NCBI RefSeq assembly: GCF_002904335.1
Contig: NZ_PPHF01000084.1
Span: 1-49,429, forward strand
Origin: Amycolatopsis sp. CA-126428
GTDB taxonomy: Bacteria > Actinomycetota > Actinomycetes > Mycobacteriales > Pseudonocardiaceae
Direction: 5' to 3'
Length of the DNA stretch: 49,429 bases
The notes below the pieces were generated by a model. It saw nothing but the letters and a program-made list of their open reading frames with translations, had not been told where the DNA came from and did no database searches. The position numbers were made by a program, and so were the translations under genes. Positions within the stretch are counted from its first letter, which is position 1. Each line of letters opens with the position of its first letter. Positions 14,466 through 20,761 of this stretch are shown piece by piece.

Positions 14466-15620
14466 ATGACTCGAACAGGAGAAAACACCACCGCGGTCAT
14501 CGTGGGCGGCGGGGTCGCCGGGCTCGCGCTCGGCACCTTCCTGCTGCGCAGCGGAATCCGGTGCGTCATCTTGGAAAAGCACAGCCGCGAGCACGTCGAG
14601 AACCGGCAACGGGCCGGGGCGCTCGACGCCCGCGGGGTGCGCACGCTGCACGAATGGGGAGTGGGAGAGGCCGTCGAAGGGCCCGGTCACGATTCCTCCG
14701 ACGAGCCGATGCCGCTGATCGTCGACGGTGAAGAGCGCGAATGGAAGATGGACGACTACGAGGACGCCGAAGGTGCCTTCCTCCCCCAGCAGGTCCTGGT
14801 CCGAAACCTGATCAGGATATTCCTGCGTGACGGTGGCGACCTTCGTTTCGAGGCCGAGGACATCTCGCTGGACGGTCTCGACACCGGGCATCCCCGGGTG
14901 CGCTACCGGGACGCCGCCGGCTCGGCCACGGTGATCGGCTGCGACTTCGTCGCCGGTAGCGACGGCCACCAGGGCATCAGCAGGACAGCCATCCCCGACG
15001 GCTTCCTGACCTGCCACACCCACGAGTTCGGCTACGCCTGGCTGACCGTCATGACGGAGGTGCCCGCCGATCCACCGGCGGTGATGGCGGTGCATTCCAC
15101 CGGCTTCGCCGCACAGATCACCCGCGGCCCGAACGCGAGCCGTGTCTACCTGCAGTGCCCGGTCACCGACACCGTCGAGGACTGGCCGGACGAACGCGTT
15201 TGGAGCGAGCTCGGAACGCGGTTCGGCCGACCTGTGCCGAGGGGTCCGATCGTCAGCAAGCAGGTCGTGCCGCTGCGCGGTGTGGTGTTCAGCCTGATGA
15301 GCTACGGCAGGCTCCACCTCCTCGGGGACGCCGCGCATTTGATTTCTCCGATGAGTGCGGAGGGAATGAGCCTCGCCCTGCACGACGCCGAGAAACTCGC
15401 CCAAGCGATCATCCACCAGGTCGAAAAGGACGATGGAAACCTGCTGGAGAGCTACTCGAACACCTGCCTGACCCACACGTGGGAACGACAGGCAGCCGCG
15501 GTCTCGATGACCGACACGATGCACGACTCCGGTGACACCACCTACCGCGGAGAGTTCCTCAAGCACGTCGCGCGAGCGAACCTGGAAAACCTCCTCCGGC
15601 CACGCAGGCCGAAGAACTGA
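14466..15620 (+). CDS. PobA-like FAD-dependent aromatic monooxygenase
   Basis: 384 residues from ATG 14466 (AGGAG is inside the gene; upstream ribosome site is weak). Group A flavoprotein hydroxylase: VIVGGGVAGLALG (dinucleotide fold), FVAGSDGHQGISRTAIP (DG motif), LHLLGDAAHLISPMSAEGMSLA (GD motif). It aligns by eye along most of p-hydroxybenzoate hydroxylase, including VEDWPDERVWSEL and ERQAAAVSMTDTMH. The Arg and Tyr that hold the substrate carboxylate appear conserved (TRGPNASRVYLQ). However, the Tyr of the phenol-deprotonation chain and the PPT active-site segment are replaced (M and SPM). A related aromatic acid or phenol is therefore a better guess than 4-hydroxybenzoate itself. Upstream AraC gene is the likely activator. 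Confidence 0.85.
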   Translation: MTRTGENTTAVIVGGGVAGLALGTFLLRSGIRCVILEKHSREHVENRQRAGALDARGVRTLHEWGVGEAVEGPGHDSSDEPMPLIVDGEEREWKMDDYEDAEGAFLPQQVLVRNLIRIFLRDGGDLRFEAEDISLDGLDTGHPRVRYRDAAGSATVIGCDFVAGSDGHQGISRTAIPDGFLTCHTHEFGYAWLTVMTEVPADPPAVMAVHSTGFAAQITRGPNASRVYLQCPVTDTVEDWPDERVWSELGTRFGRPVPRGPIVSKQVVPLRGVVFSLMSYGRLHLLGDAAHLISPMSAEGMSLALHDAEKLAQAIIHQVEKDDGNLLESYSNTCLTHTWERQAAAVSMTDTMHDSGDTTYRGEFLKHVARANLENLLRPRRPKN

Positions 15621-15689
15621 CCCCGCGCGCGCTCGCGGAGCTCAGGCCGGCCCGGTCCCGTTCCGTCGAGCCACTCGCGCAGCGGGTCG

Positions 15690-16292
15690 CTACAGCCAGT
15701 CGTGCTCACGGGCGTATCGGGCCGCTTCGTGGCGGGTGCGGGTCTGGGTCTTCTGCATCGCGTTCGACAGGTAGTTGCGGACCGTGCCCTCCGCGAGGTG
15801 CAGCTGCCCGGCGATGTCGGCCACCGAAAAACCCTCGCGGGTCGCGCGCAGGACGTCCAGCTCGCGGTCGGTCAGCGGGCAGTCGTCGACGACGGCGAGG
15901 GCCGAGACGTCCGGGTCGATCCAGCGCTTGCCCGCGTGCAGAATCTTGATCACCGAGGTGATGTGGGCCGGTTCCGCCGCCTTGCTGACGAAGCCCTGGA
16001 CGCCGAGCTTCAGCGCCTTGCGGAGCACACCGGGGCGGGCGTGGCGGGTCAGCATCAGGATCACCTGCTCCGGCCGGGCCCGGCGGATCTGCTCGACCGC
16101 GCCGAGCCCGTCCACGCGGGGGATCTCGAGGTCGATGACCAGCACGTCCGGCCGGTGTTCGAGGGTGGCCGCGATCGCCGTCTCGCCGTCTTCGGCCTCG
16201 GCCAGCACCGTGATCTCGCCTTCCAGCGGCAGCAGCGCGGCCAGTGCCTTGCGGAGCAGGGCTTCGTCGTCGGCGAGCACCACCGTCGTCAT
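15690..16292 (-). CDS. NarL/DesR-type response regulator
   Basis: 200 residues. Receiver domain: acidic pair VVLADDEALL (D8, D9), phosphoacceptor Asp54 in VLVIDLEIPRVDGL, Thr in MLTRHA, Lys in FVSKAAEP. C-terminal LuxR-type HTH: PLTDRELDVLRATREGFSVADIAGQLHLAEGTVRNYLSNAMQKT. It is downstream of the cognate kinase with 90 bases between, filled with a short GC-rich tandem repeat. By neighbourhood it controls the divergent ABC exporter at 17617 and the hydrolase after it. Confidence 0.95.
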   Translation of the reverse strand: MTTVVLADDEALLRKALAALLPLEGEITVLAEAEDGETAIAATLEHRPDVLVIDLEIPRVDGLGAVEQIRRARPEQVILMLTRHARPGVLRKALKLGVQGFVSKAAEPAHITSVIKILHAGKRWIDPDVSALAVVDDCPLTDRELDVLRATREGFSVADIAGQLHLAEGTVRNYLSNAMQKTQTRTRHEAARYAREHDWL

Positions 16293-16329
16293 CTTCGGGC
16301 CTCCTTCGGCGCTTTTGGGGGTCCGGGTG

Positions 16330-16379
16330 GCGAAGCCCCCGGCCCGGGGCGAAGCCCCCGGCCCGGGGCGAAGCCCCGG
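16330..16379. repeat. 19-bp tandem repeat, 2.6 copies
   Basis: GCGAAGCCCCCGGCCCGGG occurs at 16330-16348 and 16349-16367 and partly at 16368-16379. Each unit can form a small GGGGC-GAA-GCCCC hairpin. It fills the kinase-regulator spacer and may tune expression of the second gene by attenuating or stabilising the mRNA. Confidence 0.9.
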
Positions 16380-16382
16380 TTG

Positions 16383-17495
16383 TCACGGCGCGGGGAAGGC
16401 CGCCGCGGTGCGGAAGCGGCTGCCGGAGTGCGAGACTTCCAGCTCGGCGCCGTGCTCCGCCAAGCGCTGCCGGAGCACCGCGAGGCCGCCGAGCTCGAGC
16501 GGGCCGGTGTCCGGGGCGCCGTCGTTGACGATCGCGATCCCGCGCCGGGTGAGCGTGATTCCCACCTGGCGGGCTTCGGCGTGCCGCAGGATGTTGGTCG
16601 TCGTCTCGCGCAGGACCTGGCCGAGTAGTTCGCCCGCGGCGGCGTCCACCTCGGACTCGCGCGTGACGCGGACGTGGATCCCCGCGGCCTCGAAGAGGTT
16701 CTTGGCGTTCTCCAGCTCGGCGGACAGGTTCAGCCGCCGTTGGGCGTAGGCGAGCTCCTTGGTCCGGACGATGGTTTCACCGACCAGGTCGTGCACCTCC
16801 CGCAGTTCTTCGCGCGCCCGGTCGGGTTCGCGGTCCAGCAGCTTCTCCGCCAGCGCCACCTTCAGCTTCACCACGTGCAGGGTGTGCCCTTGGATGTCGT
16901 GCAGGTCGGACGCGAAGCGCACCCGCTCCCGGGTGACGGCCAGTTCCGCTTCGCGCTCGCGAGACTGCTCGAGCTCCGCGATCAGGTCGAAGAAGCGCTG
17001 GCTGACGAACATGAACGCGGTCGAGAACAGCATCGCGAACGCCGGGACGGCGGCGAACTGGAACAGCCGCCAGCCGATCCGGTCGTCGTGCACGAGCGCG
17101 TTCGTCGCGCCCAGCGCCGCGATCAGGACCGCCAGCCCGCCCAGCGCGGCGAGCCGGTGGCGCGGCAGCGGCGGGATCAGGTACGAACCCACGACGGACA
17201 GGCCGAAGAACGCGGCGGTGTCGTCGGTCAGCGCCCCGGCCAGCCAGACCACCGCGGTGACGACCAGGCTCGGGCGCGCGACGCGCAGGTAGTCGCCCGC
17301 GGTCCAGCGCTCGGCCGTCGCCAGCGCCGCGACCAGCCCGACGACCTGGATCACGACGTGCCACCAGGACCGGGCGGTCAGGAACAGCAGCAGCACGCCG
17401 ACGATCACCAGCGGCGGGACGGTCGTGATGAGGTTCAGCCGGCGCAGCCGCTCCTGGACACCCCCACCGGTCCAGGAGCTCCTGCGCGCGATCAT
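16383..17495 (-). CDS. DesK-type sensor histidine kinase (HisKA_3)
   Basis: 370 residues from ATG 17495, with GGAGGT seven bases before. About six hydrophobic helices occupy residues 20-180 (VPPLVIVGVLLLFLTA, VVIQVVGLVAALATA, PSLVVTAVVWLAGALT, AALGGLAVLIAALGATNAL, FAAVPAFAMLFSTAFMFV). A coiled coil precedes the H-box FASDLHDIQGHTLHVVKLKVALAEKLL (phospho-His in DLHD). The ATPase part shows LGQVLRETTTNILRHAEA and IAIVNDGAPDTG (N and G1 boxes). The longer frame to 17660 crosses the divergent gene and is rejected. It probably senses envelope stress or an antimicrobial handled by the divergent exporter. Confidence 0.93.
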   Translation of the reverse strand: MIARRSSWTGGGVQERLRRLNLITTVPPLVIVGVLLLFLTARSWWHVVIQVVGLVAALATAERWTAGDYLRVARPSLVVTAVVWLAGALTDDTAAFFGLSVVGSYLIPPLPRHRLAALGGLAVLIAALGATNALVHDDRIGWRLFQFAAVPAFAMLFSTAFMFVSQRFFDLIAELEQSREREAELAVTRERVRFASDLHDIQGHTLHVVKLKVALAEKLLDREPDRAREELREVHDLVGETIVRTKELAYAQRRLNLSAELENAKNLFEAAGIHVRVTRESEVDAAAGELLGQVLRETTTNILRHAEARQVGITLTRRGIAIVNDGAPDTGPLELGGLAVLRQRLAEHGAELEVSHSGSRFRTAAAFPAP

Positions 17496-17543
17496 TGGTA
17501 CCTCCACGTACCCGAGCGTAACGGGATCCGCGGGCGCCACCAG

Positions 17544-17556
17544 TGACACTGCGTCA
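17544..17556. promoter_or_regulatory. Possible response-regulator box
   Basis: TGAC-ACTGC-GTCA inverted repeat in the 121-base gap between kinase and ABC genes. A third TGAC occurs at 17567-17570 in GGTGACGTCG. DesR/LiaR-class regulators bind TGAC..GTCA-type elements, so this is a reasonable target site, but the evidence is only the symmetry and position. Confidence 0.4.
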
Positions 17557-17616
17557 TGTATCCGGGTGACGTCGCCACACTGCCGGGCCGCGTCGAGCCG
17601 CGATGGAATTCGGGGC

Positions 17617-18501
17617 ATGTCCACGACACCGGTCATCGACGTCGATCGCCTCACCCTCACCTACGACGGCTTCCCCGCCGTGAAGGACCTTTCGTTCCAA
17701 GTGGATCGCGGGGAGCTGTACGCCCTGCTCGGCACGAACGGCGCCGGCAAGACCTCGACCCTGGAGACGGTCGAAGGCCACCGAGCGCCGACGTCGGGTG
17801 CCGTGCGGGTGTTCGGGAAGGACCCCCGCGACCGCGCCGCCGTCCGCCCGCGGCTGGGGATCATGCTGCAGGAGAGCGGGTTTTCCGCCGACCTGACCGT
17901 GCGCGAGACCGTCGGGCTGGTCGGGCGGCTCACCGGGCGGCACGACGACGTCGGGCGCGTGCTCGGCGTCGTCGACCTGACCCGCAAGGCGAGCACCAAG
18001 GTCGGGCAGCTCTCGGGCGGGGAGAAACGGCGGCTCGACTTCGCCACCGCCGTCTACGGCACGCCCGAGCTGGTCTTCCTCGACGAGCCCACCACCGGCC
18101 TCGACATCCAGTCGCGGGACGCGCTGTGGGACGCCGTCGACCGGCTGCGCGAGGACGGCTCCACGGTCGTGCTCACCACGCACTACCTCGAGGAAGCCCA
18201 GCAGCGCGCCGACCGCATCGGGCTGATGCACCAGGGCGCCCTCCACCGCGAAGGCACCGTCGCCGAGCTGACCCGGACGCTGCCCTCGACCATCCACTTC
18301 GGACTCCCGGCCCACGCGCCGTCGCCGCCGCTGCTCGCCACGCGGGGGGTGGACGGCAAGTTCCTCGTCGAGACCTTCGGCCTGCAGAAGGACCTGCACA
18401 CGCTGCTCGCCTGGGCGCAGGACCAGGCCGTGGAGCTGCTCGACCTGCAGGCCGGGCCGACGCGGCTCGACGACGTCTTCCGCGCCATCGAAAGCTCTTG
18501 A
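17617..18501 (+). CDS. ABC transporter ATP-binding protein (drug/antibiotic exporter type)
   Basis: 294 residues from ATG 17617. Walker A GTNGAGKTS (about residue 40), Q-loop IMLQESGF, signature QLSGGEKRRLDFA (SGGEKRR rather than SGGQ), Walker B LVFLDEPTTGLD, switch His TTHYLEEAQ. The C-terminal ~80 residues are the extension found in DrrA-type exporters. It lies 11 bases before the permease. Together they form a two-gene exporter; substrate likely an antibiotic or lipid-targeting compound sensed by the divergent kinase. Confidence 0.95.
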   Translation: MSTTPVIDVDRLTLTYDGFPAVKDLSFQVDRGELYALLGTNGAGKTSTLETVEGHRAPTSGAVRVFGKDPRDRAAVRPRLGIMLQESGFSADLTVRETVGLVGRLTGRHDDVGRVLGVVDLTRKASTKVGQLSGGEKRRLDFATAVYGTPELVFLDEPTTGLDIQSRDALWDAVDRLREDGSTVVLTTHYLEEAQQRADRIGLMHQGALHREGTVAELTRTLPSTIHFGLPAHAPSPPLLATRGVDGKFLVETFGLQKDLHTLLAWAQDQAVELLDLQAGPTRLDDVFRAIESS

Positions 18502-18512
18502 GAGGAGGACCC

Positions 18513-19232
18513 ATGTTGACGATCGCTCGCGGCGAGCTGATCCAGCTCTTCCGGAACCGGCTCGTGCTGGTCACCGCCCTGGTGCTGCCGGCCGCGCTCA
18601 GCGCGTTCTTCATCGCCCGGCACGACGTCTTCACCGAGGTGGGGAGCCTCGGCTACCTCGCGACGCTGACGTTGTTCTTCGTGCTGGGCATCGGCCTCTA
18701 CACCACGACGGTGACGACGCTGGCCGCCCGCCGCCAGAACCTGTTCCTCAAGCGGCTGCGCTCGACCGCGGCCGGGGACGCCGGCATCCTCGGCGGGCTG
18801 CTGCTGCCGGTCACCGCGATCGCGGTGGTCCAGATCGCCGTGCTGTTCGCGGTGCTGGCCGTGGTCACCGGGAAGCCGGCGAACCCGCTGCTGCTGGCCG
18901 GGGCCGTCGTGGCCACCGTGGTGATGATGCTCGCGCTGGGCCTGGCCACGGCCGGGCTGACGAACTCGCCGGAACACGCGCAGGTGACCACGCTGCCGAT
19001 CAGCGTCGGCGTGATCGCGGTGGCCGGCTGGGTCGGCCTCGCCGGCACCGGCGAGCTCACGCTGCTCAAGCGCCTGCTGCCCGGCGGTTCGGCGGCCGAG
19101 CTGGTGCTCGACGCGTGGAACGGCGGGAAGCCGGCCGCCGATTCCCTGCTCCTCTTCGCCCCGACCCTGGCCTGGGTCTTCGTCGCGGTCGTGCTGGCGA
19201 CACGCCTCTTCCGCTGGGAACCGCGCCGCTGA
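18513..19232 (+). CDS. ABC-2 type permease
   Basis: 239 residues, ribosome site GAGGAGGA ahead of ATG 18513. Six membrane helices: LVTALVLPAALSAFFIA, LATLTLFFVLGIGLYTTTV, ILGGLLLPVTAIAVVQIAVLFAVLAVV, LLLAGAVVATVVMMLALGLATAGLT, LPISVGVIAVAGWVGLAG, LLLFAPTLAWVFVAVVLATRLF. The family layout includes the RRQNLFLKRLRST cytoplasmic loop that contacts the ATPase. Partner of the ATP-binding protein just upstream. Confidence 0.93.
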   Translation: MLTIARGELIQLFRNRLVLVTALVLPAALSAFFIARHDVFTEVGSLGYLATLTLFFVLGIGLYTTTVTTLAARRQNLFLKRLRSTAAGDAGILGGLLLPVTAIAVVQIAVLFAVLAVVTGKPANPLLLAGAVVATVVMMLALGLATAGLTNSPEHAQVTTLPISVGVIAVAGWVGLAGTGELTLLKRLLPGGSAAELVLDAWNGGKPAADSLLLFAPTLAWVFVAVVLATRLFRWEPRR

Positions 19233-19258
19233 GCGCGGTGCGAACGAAAGGAATTCCG

Positions 19259-20692
19259 ATGCATAAAGCCTTGCTGGTGGCCGCGATCGCCGTGCTCGGC
19301 GCGACGACCGCCGTCCCCGCGGCCTCCGCCGCACCGAACACCGTGGACTGGGGACCGTGTCCCGCCGGGGCGTTCCCGACGCCGGACCTGCAGTGCACGA
19401 CTCTGAAAGTCCCGCTGGACTACCGGGAGCCGGGCGGGCGGACGATCGACGTCGCCGTGTCACGCCTGCCGAGCAAAAACCCGGAGAAGCGGCGGGGCGT
19501 GCTGCTGACCAACCCGGGCGGCCCCGGCGGCGGCGGCCTGGACTACCCGCAGCTGCTGAAGCTCGTGCGGATGCCCCAAGAAGTGCTCGACTCCTACGAC
19601 ATCATCGGGTTCGACCCGCGCGGGGTCGCGCACAGCACGCCGGTGACGTGCGACCTGACGCCGGAGCAGATCGCGGTCGGCAACCTGCCGTACCCGAAGG
19701 GCCCGGCCGACGTCGTCAAGCAAGCCGCGATCGCGAAGCGGGAGGCCGGGCAGTGCGCCGGGTCGAAGACCGGATCGATGCTGCCGTACGTCACCACGGC
19801 GAACACCGCGCGGGACATGGACCGCATCCGGACGGCGCTCGGCGAGCCGAAGGTGTCGTTCCTGGGCGCGTCCTACGGAACTTACCTGGGCGCGGTGTAC
19901 ACGACGTTGTTCCCCGAGCGCAGCGACCGGATCGTCCTGGACAGCAACCTCGGGCCGGGCGGCTACGACATCGACGCGATGCGCGGCTTCGGGCGGGGCA
20001 TGGAGGACCGGTTCCCCGACTTCGCGGCTTTCGCCGCGGCGCACCCGGAGTACGGGCTCGGCACCACGCCTTCGCAGGTGACGGCCAAGTTCCACGAACT
20101 GGCCGCGAGGCTGGACCGCGCGCCCGTCGAGGGCATCGACGGCTCGGTCTTCCGCGGCCTGACGTTCGAAGGCCTGTACGTGACGGACCTGACGCAGCTG
20201 GCCAAGGACTGGCAGGGGCTCGACCAGGGCCGGGCGCCGAAGCCGCCGGAGGCGCCGGTGACCGGCGTGGAAAACCTGCTGGCGTCCCGGTTCGCGGTGA
20301 TCTGCGGCGACTCGGCGTGGCCGCGCTCGATCGCGAGCTACCAGCTCGACGTCGCGGTCGACCGGGTCCGCTACCCGCTGCTCGGGGCGGCGACCGCGAA
20401 CATCGCGGCGTGCGCGTACTGGGCCCCGCCGGCCGAGCCGCGGGTGCGGATCACCGGCCACGGCCCGGCGAACGTGCTGATGGTGCAGAACCAGCGTGAC
20501 CCGGGCACGCCGTTGTCCGGGGCCCGCAAGCTGCGCGCGGCGTTCGGCGAGCGCGCCCGGATGATCACGATCGACCAGGGCGGGCACGGGGCCTACCTGT
20601 TCACGCCCAGCGAGTGCGGGAACTCACTCGTGACCGAGTACCTGGTGAACGGGAAGCGGCCGGACGACACCTTCTGCCCCGCGGGAAGCTGA
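19259..20692 (+). CDS. Secreted alpha/beta hydrolase, SlpD/TAP-type tripeptidyl aminopeptidase
   Basis: 477 residues from ATG 19259 (GAAAGGAATTCC upstream). Signal peptide at 1-26 (HKALLVAAIAVLGATTAVPAASA). The mature protein shows RGVLLTNPGGPGGGGLDYP (oxyanion loop), IGFDPRGVAHSTPV, nucleophile SFLGASYGTYLGAVY, catalytic Asp in VQNQRDPGTPLSGA and His in DQGGHGAYL, then the C-terminal TAP-like domain ending in CG..YLVNGKRPDDTFCP. The family removes tripeptides from exported proteins in Streptomyces relatives. It follows the ABC permease by 26 bases and may be co-transcribed; a strong hairpin follows it. Confidence 0.92.
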   Translation: MHKALLVAAIAVLGATTAVPAASAAPNTVDWGPCPAGAFPTPDLQCTTLKVPLDYREPGGRTIDVAVSRLPSKNPEKRRGVLLTNPGGPGGGGLDYPQLLKLVRMPQEVLDSYDIIGFDPRGVAHSTPVTCDLTPEQIAVGNLPYPKGPADVVKQAAIAKREAGQCAGSKTGSMLPYVTTANTARDMDRIRTALGEPKVSFLGASYGTYLGAVYTTLFPERSDRIVLDSNLGPGGYDIDAMRGFGRGMEDRFPDFAAFAAAHPEYGLGTTPSQVTAKFHELAARLDRAPVEGIDGSVFRGLTFEGLYVTDLTQLAKDWQGLDQGRAPKPPEAPVTGVENLLASRFAVICGDSAWPRSIASYQLDVAVDRVRYPLLGAATANIAACAYWAPPAEPRVRITGHGPANVLMVQNQRDPGTPLSGARKLRAAFGERARMITIDQGGHGAYLFTPSECGNSLVTEYLVNGKRPDDTFCPAGS

Positions 20693-20698
20693 CCGTGG

Positions 20699-20737
20699 GC
20701 GGCGGTGCCACCCCGTCCCCTGGGGTGGCACCGCCGC
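20699..20737. terminator. Bidirectional terminator hairpin
   Basis: Perfect 16-bp stem, GCGGCGGTGCCACCCC at 20699-20714 with its complement at 20722-20737 and a 7-base loop. It starts six bases after the hydrolase stop and lies 25 bases beyond the stop of the convergent nSTAND gene, so it can serve both. Confidence 0.9.
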
Positions 20738-20761
20738 TTCGGCCGAATTCACCCGAGCAGG

